Assembly (NCBI GenBank): GCA_037445185.1
Contig: JBBIKZ010000093.1
Coordinates: 1-9,587 of the forward strand
DNA: 9,587 nt
Source: JANWZL01 sp037445185
GTDB lineage: Bacteria > Pseudomonadota > Gammaproteobacteria > Burkholderiales > Thiobacillaceae
Reading direction: 5' to 3'
Shown here: in pieces, positions 1 to 6,568 of the stretch
Layout of the letters: every line of letters begins with the position of its first letter
How positions within the stretch are numbered: position 1 is the stretch's first letter
Program-made: the position numbers and the translations under genes
Notes under the pieces: model-generated
Database searches by the model: none
The model's input: the letters and a program-made list of their open reading frames with translations, nothing else
Told to the model about the DNA's origin: nothing

Positions 1-27
1 CTGGAACCTGGAACCTGAAACCTGACC
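1..27. repeat. Degenerate 7-bp tandem repeat abutting motB
   Basis: The first 27 bases read as four consecutive units: CTGGAAC, CTGGAAC, CTGAAAC and a shortened CTGACC that runs into the motB ATG at 28. The array reaches the left edge of the window, so its true length is unknown. It occupies the place where the motB ribosome binding site should be, and no good purine-rich Shine-Dalgarno is seen apart from the GGAAC and GAAAC parts of the units. No mobile-element feature accompanies it. Confidence 0.6.
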
Positions 28-933
28 ATGGCCGACGACTCCCAAAGACCGATCGTCATCAAGCGCATCAAGAAAGCTGGCGGCGGCCACCATGGCGGCG
101 CCTGGAAGATCGCCTATGCCGACTTCGTCACCGCCATGATGGCCTTCTTCCTGCTCATGTGGCTGCTCGGCTCCACCACCAAGGCGCAGATGGAAGGCAT
201 CGCGGAATACTTCCGTACCCCGCTCAAGGTGGCCCTGGCAGGCGGCTCCGGGGCGGGGGATGCCACCAGCATCATCAAGGGCGGTGGCACCGATCTCACC
301 CGGCGTACCGGCCAGGTCAAGATGGGCGAGATCGACCCAGAGACGGCCAGGAAGGTATTGGCCAAGGACGAGGCGGAGCGGCTCAGCCAGATGAAGACCA
401 AGCTCGAACGGCTCATCGAGAGCAACGCCAAGCTGAAACAATTCAAGAAGCAGCTCAAACTCGACATCACCAGCGAGGGGCTGCGCATCCAGATCGTCGA
501 TGACCAGAACCGGCCGATGTTCGATTCCGGCAGCGCGGTGATGAAGGACTACACCCGCGACATCCTGCGTGAGATCGGCAAGACCCTGAACGAACTGCCC
601 AACAAGATCAGCCTCTCGGGACACACTGATGCCGTGCAGTACGCAAGCGGCGAGCGCGGCTACAGCAACTGGGAACTGTCCGCCGACCGGGCCAACGCCT
701 CGCGCCGCGAACTGGTGGCAGGCGGCCTCGAGGAGGGCAAGATCCTGCGCGTGGTGGGCCTGGGCTCGGCGGTGCCCTTCGACCGCGACAACCCGAATTC
801 CCCCGTCAACCGGCGCATCTCCATCATCGTCATGAACAAGAAGGCGGAGGAGTCCATCAGCAAGGAAAGCCATCAGATCGAGGCCACCACCGCCGAGCAG
901 GTGAAGGAGAGACTCGAGCATGGCCGGCGCTGA
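28..933 (+). CDS. motB: Flagellar motor stator protein MotB
   Basis: MotB is the peptidoglycan-anchored stator subunit that, with MotA, forms the proton channel driving flagellar rotation. The 301-residue product matches the family in length (E. coli about 308). It has a short basic cytoplasmic N-terminus, then a single transmembrane helix at about residues 29-48 starting AYADFVTAMMAFF. Asp32 in this helix is at the same number as the essential proton-binding aspartate of E. coli MotB. A plug/linker region with a glycine-rich stretch follows (about 50-110). The C-terminal OmpA/MotB peptidoglycan-binding domain (about 160-275) carries FDSGSA at 165-170, SGHTDA at 197-202 and NRRISI at 261-266. 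The gene is the first of an overlapping three-gene run; motA is expected just upstream but lies outside. The only start with a complete N-terminus is the ATG at 28, which directly follows a short tandem repeat rather than a clear Shine-Dalgarno. Confidence 0.97.
   Translation: MADDSQRPIVIKRIKKAGGGHHGGAWKIAYADFVTAMMAFFLLMWLLGSTTKAQMEGIAEYFRTPLKVALAGGSGAGDATSIIKGGGTDLTRRTGQVKMGEIDPETARKVLAKDEAERLSQMKTKLERLIESNAKLKQFKKQLKLDITSEGLRIQIVDDQNRPMFDSGSAVMKDYTRDILREIGKTLNELPNKISLSGHTDAVQYASGERGYSNWELSADRANASRRELVAGGLEEGKILRVVGLGSAVPFDRDNPNSPVNRRISIIVMNKKAEESISKESHQIEATTAEQVKERLEHGRR
904..911 (+). promoter_or_regulatory. Ribosome binding site inside motB for the methyltransferase-like gene
   Basis: AAGGAGAG lies within the last codons of motB, 8 nt before the ATG at 920. 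It is a near-perfect Shine-Dalgarno and fixes the start of the next gene inside motB, giving a 14-bp overlap. Ribosomes finishing motB at 931-933 would be well placed to re-initiate here. Confidence 0.8.
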
Positions 934-1699
934 AGCTGGGGGCCTGCCGCTCGCCCGGCGCATGCCGCCGGCGCTGATCGCCCTCGGACTGCACGTCCCG
1001 CTGTGGTGCGGCTTGCTGCTCCTCTGCCTCGCTGTCCCCGCCGGTTGCGAACGCTTCCTGCCCTGGCTGTTCATGGCCGAGGGGCTGCTGGCCTGGGGGT
1101 TGTCGCGCTGGCTGGGATTGCCGGTTTGGTGGCAGCTCATCAATCTGCTGTTCTTCCCGCTGTTGTGGCTGAGCAGTCGCCACGACGTCGAGCCCGTCTG
1201 GTATCTCGGCGGCTTTCTGGTCCTCGCCCTCACCTCCCTGGGCAGCGTGTTCACGCGCGTGCCGCTGTTCCTATCCAGCCAGCAGGTGGTCGAGGCCTTG
1301 GCTGAGCGCCTGCCGTCCGGTCCGGGACTACGGCTGATCGACTTGGGCTGCGGCCTCGGCGGGCCCCTGGCCGGACTGGCCCGGTTACGCCCCGACCTCC
1401 TGCTGCACGGGGTGGAGGCGGCGCCTCTGAACTGGCTCGTAAGCCGGCTGCGGCTGGACGGTCGTGCAGTCATCCGCCTGGGCAGCCTGTGGGACGAGGA
1501 CCTGTCGCGCTACGACATCGTCTATGCCTACCTCTCGCCGGCGCCCATGGCCCGGCTCTGGGCCCAGGCGCGCCGCCAGATGCGCCCTGGTACCCTGCTG
1601 ATCAGCAACAGTTTCGAGATCCCGGGGGTCGCACCCGACGAGGTGCTGCAACTCGACGATCTCACCGGTTCGAGGCTGCTCCTGTGGCGCATGCCATGA
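920..1699 (+). CDS. Membrane-anchored class I SAM-dependent methyltransferase-like protein
   Basis: This 259-residue protein has two parts. Residues 1-115 hold about four hydrophobic segments (approximately 18-39, 46-65, 67-84 and 93-111) separated by short polar turns, so the N-terminal half should sit in the inner membrane. Residues 117-259 look like a class I Rossmann methyltransferase. Motif I is LIDLGCGLGG with Asp141, Gly143, Gly145 and Gly147; an acidic residue at the end of the next strand (GVEAAP) fits ribose binding; and DIVYAYLSP fits motif IV. The C-terminal part (RPGTLLISNSFEIPG) resembles the late strands of the fold. The substrate cannot be told from sequence. The start is set by a strong Shine-Dalgarno at 904-911. 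The gene overlaps motB by 14 bp and the HDOD gene by 4 bp, so it is very probably co-translated with both. The fold call is fairly sure; catalytic activity is inferred. Confidence 0.82.
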   Translation: MAGAEAGGLPLARRMPPALIALGLHVPLWCGLLLLCLAVPAGCERFLPWLFMAEGLLAWGLSRWLGLPVWWQLINLLFFPLLWLSSRHDVEPVWYLGGFLVLALTSLGSVFTRVPLFLSSQQVVEALAERLPSGPGLRLIDLGCGLGGPLAGLARLRPDLLLHGVEAAPLNWLVSRLRLDGRAVIRLGSLWDEDLSRYDIVYAYLSPAPMARLWAQARRQMRPGTLLISNSFEIPGVAPDEVLQLDDLTGSRLLLWRMP

Positions 1700-3228
1700 C
1701 CCTGGAGACCTGGCTGGAGCGGCTCAAACCCGGCCAGACCCCCATCTTCCGCCACACCAAGCTCGCGCTGCAGACCCTTGAGGACCGCATCGACGCGGTC
1801 GGCGCACGCGAGGTCTCGCATATGGTTCTGGCCGACCCGTTGGCCAGCCTGCGCCTGATCTATCTGGCAAACAACCGGGTGAGCCGTCACTTCGGCAACG
1901 AGGTGGCGACCGTCGAACACGCCATCATGATGCAGGGTCTGGGGGTCTACATCGAACAGGTGGCGGCGTATCCCGTCCTGGAGGAAACCCCACTCGGTCG
2001 CGAGCGCGAATCGCTCAACTCGCTCTATCGCCTCCTGCGCCTAGCCCAGCATGCGGCCTGGCAGGCGCGGGATTTCGCCGTCCTTCACGCCGACGTGCGC
2101 GCCGAGGAGGTGGAGGTGGCTGCCCTGCTCTACTACGCGCCGGAATTCCTGTTCTGGCTCGATGCCCCCGAAACGGCACGGGAACTGGCCAGGCTGCGCC
2201 GCATCAAGGAGCCTGAGGCCGCCGAGGTCGAGGCACTGGGCTTTGCCCTGGAGCCCCTGCGGCTGATGCTGCTCGAGGCCTGGAAGATCCCGGAGGTGAT
2301 CCGCGACATGCTGGACGCGCGCCATGCCGTGCGGTCGCGCAACGTGATCCTCAAGGCCTGCCTCGACCTGGCGCACCGCAGCCGCTTCGGTTGGTGGGAC
2401 GAGCACCTGCTGGCCGATTATCAAGCCCTGGCGGACATCGAGCACACCCCGCTGGAGGTGGTCGTCGGCACCGTGCATCGCAATGCCGTGCGGGTCGCCC
2501 ACCACGGCGCCTGGATACCGGCCCGACCGGCAGCGGCCTGGCTGCCGATGTTGCCGGGGGCCTGGCCGCACGAACAGCCGGCGCAACCCGCGCCCGAGGT
2601 CTCCGCTTCCGCGCCACCCGGCGCGTCCGCTCCCACCTCGGTGGTTCCGGCCGCTGCCCCATCACAGGCCGCAACGGGCGAGGGCAAGGGCGAACCAGCC
2701 GTCTGCCTACGGCCCGATGCGCACGCCCTGCAGGCTTGTCTGAACGAGATCGAAGCCCACCTGGATGGCAGCCTTAACCTGAATCAACTCCTCGCCCTGG
2801 TCCTCAAGGGACTGCACCACGGCCTGGGCCTGTCGCGCGTCGTCTTCGCCATGGTCACGCCCGACGGCCAGCTCGTCAAAAGCCGCTTCACCCTCGGCGT
2901 CAGTGCGCAGGAGCCGTTGCGCCACTTCGAGTTTCCGCTGCATTCCAAGGACCTGTTCGGGCACCTGATGACCAAGATGCAGGGCGTCTGGCTCAACCCC
3001 GACAACCATGCACGGCTCGCGCCCATGATCCGACCCGAACTCAGGCAGATGATCGGTGAGGGGGAGTTCCTCGCCATGTCGCTCTTCGTCGGCGAGCGGC
3101 CGTTCGGCCTCATCTATGCCGACCGCGGCCGCGCCGGCTGCCGCCTGGACGGCCCCACCTACAACGATTTCAAGCGCCTTTGCCTGCAGGCCGTACGCGG
3201 GCTGGCGAAAGTCAAAGCGGGCGAGTGA
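1696..3228 (+). CDS. HDOD domain protein with C-terminal GAF-like domain
   Basis: The start is placed at the ATG at 1696, which overlaps the upstream TGA (ATGA) and opens with MTLETWLERLKPGQTPIF; the frame stays open further upstream, but only as an antiphase read of the methyltransferase gene. The product is 510 residues. Residues about 15-265 are helical and resemble HDOD signalling domains, including the VLADPLASLRLIYLANN segment typical of the second HDOD helix pair. The metal-binding HD doublet of true HD phosphohydrolases is absent, as usual for HDOD, where LLYYAPEF stands in its place. Residues about 276-335 form a low-complexity Ala/Pro-rich linker. Residues about 340-505 look like a GAF sensory domain, ending in SLFVGERPFGLIYADRG. 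HDOD proteins are generally adaptor or regulatory proteins in motility, biofilm and stress signalling. Co-translation behind motB suggests a motility-related role, which is inference. There is no DNA-binding, GGDEF or EAL domain. Confidence 0.82.
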   Translation: MTLETWLERLKPGQTPIFRHTKLALQTLEDRIDAVGAREVSHMVLADPLASLRLIYLANNRVSRHFGNEVATVEHAIMMQGLGVYIEQVAAYPVLEETPLGRERESLNSLYRLLRLAQHAAWQARDFAVLHADVRAEEVEVAALLYYAPEFLFWLDAPETARELARLRRIKEPEAAEVEALGFALEPLRLMLLEAWKIPEVIRDMLDARHAVRSRNVILKACLDLAHRSRFGWWDEHLLADYQALADIEHTPLEVVVGTVHRNAVRVAHHGAWIPARPAAAWLPMLPGAWPHEQPAQPAPEVSASAPPGASAPTSVVPAAAPSQAATGEGKGEPAVCLRPDAHALQACLNEIEAHLDGSLNLNQLLALVLKGLHHGLGLSRVVFAMVTPDGQLVKSRFTLGVSAQEPLRHFEFPLHSKDLFGHLMTKMQGVWLNPDNHARLAPMIRPELRQMIGEGEFLAMSLFVGERPFGLIYADRGRAGCRLDGPTYNDFKRLCLQAVRGLAKVKAGE

Positions 3229-3231
3229 GAC

Positions 3232-5598
3232 TCAGCCGGTCTTGCCCGCCAGCCTGAGCCACGTGCTCACGACCGTGTCGGGGTTGAGCGAGAGGCTGTC
3301 GATCCCCTGCTGCATCAGCCATTCCGCCAGGTCCGGATGATCGGACGGGCCCTGGCCGCAGATGCCGACGTATTTCCCCTCTGCCTTGCAGGCGCGGATG
3401 GCCATCGCCAGCAGCGTCTTGACCGCCGGATCGCGTTCGTCGAACTTCTCCGCCACCAGACTCGAATCCCGGTCCAACCCGAGCGTGAGCTGGGTGAGGT
3501 CGTTCGAGCCGATGGAGTAACCGTCGAAGCGCTGCAGGAATTCGCGCGCGAGCAGGACGTTGGAGGGGATCTCGCACATCATCACCACCTTGAGGCCCCG
3601 CTCGCCGCGCTCGAGCCCATTCTCCGCCAGGACGCCGAGGGCAGCGTCGGCCTCGGCCAGGGTGCGCACGAAGGGGAGCATCACCTCGACGTTGGTGAGC
3701 CCCATGTCCTCCCGCACCCGCCGCACCGCCCGGCACTCGAGCTGGAAGGCGCGCCGGAACATCGGGTGGGCGTAGCGGCCGGCGCCGCGGAAGCCCAGCA
3801 TGGGGTTCTCCTCCTCGGGCTCGTAGTGACGCCCGCCGATGAGGTTCGCGTATTCGTTGGACTTGAAGTCCGACATCCGCACGATCACCCGCTCTGGCCA
3901 GAAGGCGGCGGCGATGGTGGCGATGCCTTCGGCCAGCTTTTCGACGTAGAAGCTCACCGCATCGGCATACCCCCTGCTGCGCGCAGCGATGGCCTGCTGC
4001 TCTTCCGGCGGCAGCTCGTGGTAGTCCAGGGCGGCATTGGGGTGGATGCCGATCGCCGTGTTGATGATGAATTCCAGGCGAGCAAGGCCCACGCCGTCGT
4101 TGGGTAGCTGGGCGAAGTAGAAGGCCTGCTCGGGGTTGCCCACGTTCATCATGATCTTGACCGGAATCTCGGGCATGGCCTGCATGACCACCTCGGACTT
4201 CTCGTACCTGAGCAGCCCCGCGTAAACATGACCGTCCTCGCCCTCGGCGCAGGAGACGGTGACCTCGGCACCATCAGGCACGGTCGCGGTGGCGTTGCCG
4301 GTCCCGACGACCGCCGGCACGCCCAGTTCGCGGGCGACGATGGCGGCGTGGCAGGTGCGCCCGCCCCGGTCGGTGACGATGGCGGCGGCGCGTTTCATCA
4401 CCGGCTCCCAGTCCGGGTCGGTCATCTCCGTGATCAGCACGTCACCGGGCTGGACCTCGTCCATTTGGGCGGCGCTGCGGATCACCCGTGCCCGGCCCTG
4501 GCCGATGCGGCTGCCGATGGCCCGGCCCTGCGCCAGCAGCGGGCCTCTCTCCAGCAACTCGAAACGGGTCTGCACCTGGCCCGCGCGCGACTTAACCGTC
4601 TCCGGCCGGGCCTGCACGATGTAGAGCCTGCCATCCACGCCGTCGCGTGCCCACTCGATGTCCATCGGCCGGCCATAGTGGTCCTCGATGGTCATGGCGT
4701 AGCGGGCGAGTTCCAGGATCTCCGCGTCGGTCAGCGAGAACTGCTGGCGGTAGGCGGCGGGGACTTCCTCCACGCGGGTGGAGCGCTCGGCCGCCGCCTC
4801 GCTGGCGAACACCATGCGGACGGCCTTGTCACCCAGCTTCTTGCGGATGACCGGGCGGTGGCCGCGGGCCAGGGTCGGCTTATGCACGTAGAACTCGTCC
4901 GGGTTGACCACCCCCTGCACCACCGTCTCGCCCAGCCCATAGGCGGCGTTGATGAACACCACGTCACGAAAGCCCGATTCGGTATCCAGGGTGAACATGA
5001 CCCCGGAGACACCCAGGTCGGAGCGGACCATGCGCTGGATGCCCGCCGACAGGGCCACTCCCGCATGGGCGAAGCCGTGGTGCACCCGATAGGCGATGGC
5101 GCGGTCGTGGTAGAGCGAGGCGAAGCAGCGCCTGACGGCATCGAGCAGGTTGTCGGCGCCGCGGATGTTGAGATAGGTCTCCTGCTGGCCAGCGAACGAG
5201 GCATCGGGCAGGTCCTCGGCGGTCGCCGATGAACGCACGGCGAAGGTGAGGTCCTCGCCCGCCTCGTGGCACATCTGCGCATGGGCGGCGCGTATGGCGG
5301 CCTCCAGACCCGCCGGCAGCGGTGTGGCGAGCATCCAGCCGCGGATCTCCCGGCCCGCCGCGGCCAGTGCGGCCACGTCCTCGTGGTCCAACGAGGCGAG
5401 CCTGGCGGCGATGCGCTCGGCCAGGCCCGCCTGGACCAGGTATTCGCGGAAGGCATCGGCCGTGGTGGCGAAGCCGCTGGGCACCCTGACCCCCCGGCTG
5501 GCCAGGTTGCGGATCATCTCCCCGAGCGAGGCATTCTTGCCGCCCACCCGCGCCACGTCCTGCATCGACAGCTCTTCAAAGCGCACGATATAGTCCAT
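3232..5598 (-). CDS. ppsA: Phosphoenolpyruvate synthase
   Basis: PpsA converts pyruvate, ATP and water to phosphoenolpyruvate, AMP and phosphate in the cytoplasm, the entry step to gluconeogenesis from pyruvate or lactate. The 788-residue product matches the E. coli enzyme (792 residues) closely along its length. In order it has the N-terminal ATP-grasp nucleotide-binding domain (about 5-345, with GGKNASLGEM at 19-28 and FAVRSSATAED at 119-129), the swivelling phosphohistidine domain with GGRTCHAAI (His417 is the phosphorylated residue), and the C-terminal PEP/pyruvate barrel with GICGQGPSDH at 745-754 containing the catalytic Cys747. Thr415, two residues before His417, corresponds to the site modified by PpsR. 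The start ATG (5598) is preceded by a good Shine-Dalgarno 5 nt away. ppsA is divergent from ppsR and ends 3 bp from the convergent HDOD gene. No frameshift or missing key residue is seen. Confidence 0.98.
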   Translation of the reverse strand: MDYIVRFEELSMQDVARVGGKNASLGEMIRNLASRGVRVPSGFATTADAFREYLVQAGLAERIAARLASLDHEDVAALAAAGREIRGWMLATPLPAGLEAAIRAAHAQMCHEAGEDLTFAVRSSATAEDLPDASFAGQQETYLNIRGADNLLDAVRRCFASLYHDRAIAYRVHHGFAHAGVALSAGIQRMVRSDLGVSGVMFTLDTESGFRDVVFINAAYGLGETVVQGVVNPDEFYVHKPTLARGHRPVIRKKLGDKAVRMVFASEAAAERSTRVEEVPAAYRQQFSLTDAEILELARYAMTIEDHYGRPMDIEWARDGVDGRLYIVQARPETVKSRAGQVQTRFELLERGPLLAQGRAIGSRIGQGRARVIRSAAQMDEVQPGDVLITEMTDPDWEPVMKRAAAIVTDRGGRTCHAAIVARELGVPAVVGTGNATATVPDGAEVTVSCAEGEDGHVYAGLLRYEKSEVVMQAMPEIPVKIMMNVGNPEQAFYFAQLPNDGVGLARLEFIINTAIGIHPNAALDYHELPPEEQQAIAARSRGYADAVSFYVEKLAEGIATIAAAFWPERVIVRMSDFKSNEYANLIGGRHYEPEEENPMLGFRGAGRYAHPMFRRAFQLECRAVRRVREDMGLTNVEVMLPFVRTLAEADAALGVLAENGLERGERGLKVVMMCEIPSNVLLAREFLQRFDGYSIGSNDLTQLTLGLDRDSSLVAEKFDERDPAVKTLLAMAIRACKAEGKYVGICGQGPSDHPDLAEWLMQQGIDSLSLNPDTVVSTWLRLAGKTG
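5565..5594 (+). promoter_or_regulatory. Candidate sigma70 promoter for ppsR inside ppsA
   Basis: TCGACA at 5565-5570 (5 of 6 matches to TTGACA) and TATAGT at 5589-5594 (5 of 6 to TATAAT) are separated by 18 bp and point towards ppsR. Transcription would begin near 5601, giving a leader of roughly 27-39 nt. The elements lie over the first codons of ppsA on the opposite strand, consistent with the very short gap between the two genes. This is a sequence match only. Confidence 0.42.
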
Positions 5599-5603
5599 GC
5601 TGT

Positions 5604-5610
5604 TCCCCTC
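5604..5610 (-). promoter_or_regulatory. Ribosome binding site of ppsA
   Basis: Read on the minus strand, GAGGGGA lies 5 nt before the ppsA ATG at 5598. It supports that start over any upstream codon. The site takes up part of the gap between the divergent ppsA and ppsR genes. Confidence 0.7.
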
Positions 5611-5639
5611 ATCAGCGGCACATTGCGGTGTCTGTCACC

Positions 5640-6464
5640 ATGACCGCGGCGCGTCCGGTCTTTTTCGTCTCCGATCACACGGGCATCACCGCCGAGATCA
5701 TCGGCAAGAGCCTGTTGTCCCAATATCCCGGCGAAGCGTTCGCCTGTTCCAGTTTACCGTTCGTCGACGACGAGGAGAAAGCGCGCGAAGCGGTTGCCCG
5801 CATCCGCGAGGCAGGCCAAATCTCGGGCCTGCGGCCGCTGGTGTTCTCGACGCTGACCGATGCCGGCCTGCGTGCCCTCTTCGATGCGAGCGGTGCCCTG
5901 TTCATGGATGTCTATGCCCACTTCGCGGGCATGCTCAGCGCCGAGCTGGGGCGACAGCCGGTGGCGCTGCGCGGCCGCTTGCACGGCATGAACGACACGG
6001 CTGCCTACCGTGCCCGTATCGATGCCCTGAACTACACCCTGTCTGCCGACGACGGACTCAACGTCGACAAGTACGCCAGGGCCGACCTCATCCTGGTGGG
6101 CGTTTCGCGTTGCGGCAAGACGCCGACCGCGCTCTACATGGCCATGCAGTACGGCCTGCACGTCGCCAACTACCCCTTGACGCCGGAGAATTTCGAGCGG
6201 CCCGGCCTACCCGCCGCGCTCGTCCCGCACCGGGCCAGGCTGCGCGGGCTCACCCTGAGCGCGGCGCGACTGGCGCAGATCCGCGCCGAGCGCAGACCGG
6301 GCAGCCGCTATGCCAGCCTGAAGACCTGCCGCGAGGAACTGAGGGCGGCAGAGGCGTTGATGCGGGCCGAGGGCATCGCCTGCATCGACGCCACACATCG
6401 CTCCGTCCAGGAGATCGCCGCCCTGCTCAAGCTCTCCATACAGCAGGCCGATCGGACCGGCTGA
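5640..6464 (+). CDS. ppsR: PEP synthase regulatory protein (bifunctional kinase/phosphorylase)
   Basis: PpsR (PSRP, formerly DUF299) inactivates PEP synthase by ADP-dependent phosphorylation of a threonine next to the catalytic phosphohistidine, and reactivates it by phosphate-dependent removal of that phosphate. The 274-residue product has the family's N-terminal signature VFFVSDHTGITAE near residues 7-19. Its P-loop-like motif is GVSRCGKTPTALYMA, with Gly154, Gly159, Lys160 and Thr161. The family's C-terminal region, with YASLKTCREELRAAE and IDATHRSVQEIAALL, is also present. The length fits the family. The ATG at 5640 is chosen because the conserved region begins a few residues later; a GTG at 5628 would add four residues, and neither start has a strong Shine-Dalgarno. 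Being divergent from ppsA, its substrate enzyme, makes the assignment firm. Confidence 0.95.
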   Translation: MTAARPVFFVSDHTGITAEIIGKSLLSQYPGEAFACSSLPFVDDEEKAREAVARIREAGQISGLRPLVFSTLTDAGLRALFDASGALFMDVYAHFAGMLSAELGRQPVALRGRLHGMNDTAAYRARIDALNYTLSADDGLNVDKYARADLILVGVSRCGKTPTALYMAMQYGLHVANYPLTPENFERPGLPAALVPHRARLRGLTLSAARLAQIRAERRPGSRYASLKTCREELRAAEALMRAEGIACIDATHRSVQEIAALLKLSIQQADRTG

Positions 6465-6497
6465 CCCCTGCGGGCATGGCGTCGGACCGACCGTGTG

Positions 6498-6515
6498 CCG
6501 GTTGACACGACGACG
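6498..6515 (+). other. Small inverted repeat with an embedded TTGACA box
   Basis: Between ppsR and the acyltransferase gene the sequence reads GTGT, an 8-nt spacer, then ACAC, flanked by C and G, making a 5-bp stem. Within it TTGACA (6502-6507) is a perfect sigma70 -35 box. No convincing -10 box is seen 16-19 bp further on (CTGCGT is the best), and there is no T tract, so I call it neither promoter nor terminator. The rest of the 104-bp gap (6465-6568) holds the acyltransferase Shine-Dalgarno and nothing else I recognise. Confidence 0.25.
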
Positions 6516-6551
6516 GTTTACGCGCTGCGTCCATGCCATTAACCTTGGCTA

Positions 6552-6559
6552 AGGGAGAG
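6552..6559 (+). promoter_or_regulatory. Ribosome binding site deciding the acyltransferase start
   Basis: AGGGAGAG lies 9 nt before the ATG at 6569. The in-frame ATG at 6533, which would add 12 residues, has no purine-rich sequence ahead of it, so 6569 is the preferred start. Confidence 0.65.
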
Positions 6560-6568
6560 CAATCCGGC

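Noticed and set aside
1489..1695. Upstream extension of the HDOD reading frame to 1489
   Set aside because: This part is an antiphase read of the methyltransferase gene, Pro/Arg/Gly-rich, with no HDOD homology. The ATGA overlap at 1696 is the natural start.
2521..2700. Possible frameshift or insertion in the Ala/Pro-rich middle of the HDOD gene
   Set aside because: The frame is continuous and recognisable sequence resumes on both sides; an Ala/Pro-rich interdomain linker explains the composition.
3337..4107. A 256-codon plus-strand frame opposite the 3' part of ppsA
   Set aside because: It is the complement of the conserved PEP-binding barrel coding sequence and shows no domain or ribosome binding site of its own.
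4228..5232. A 334-codon plus-strand frame opposite ppsA
   Set aside because: It is antisense to the conserved ATP-binding and histidine domains of ppsA, with a low-complexity His/Gly/Asp-rich translation and no known motif.
5610..5638. Minus-strand promoter for ppsA using GTGACA in the ppsA-ppsR gap
   Set aside because: The -10 position 17 bp away reads CTGATG and runs up against the ppsA Shine-Dalgarno, leaving almost no leader.
6502..6530. Sigma70 promoter built on the perfect TTGACA at 6502-6507
   Set aside because: No sequence resembling TATAAT occurs at 16-19 bp spacing, so a -35 match alone was not called a promoter.
6533..6568. Earlier ATG for the acyltransferase
   Set aside because: There is no Shine-Dalgarno before 6533, whereas AGGGAGAG sits at ideal spacing before 6569 and would otherwise fall inside the coding region.
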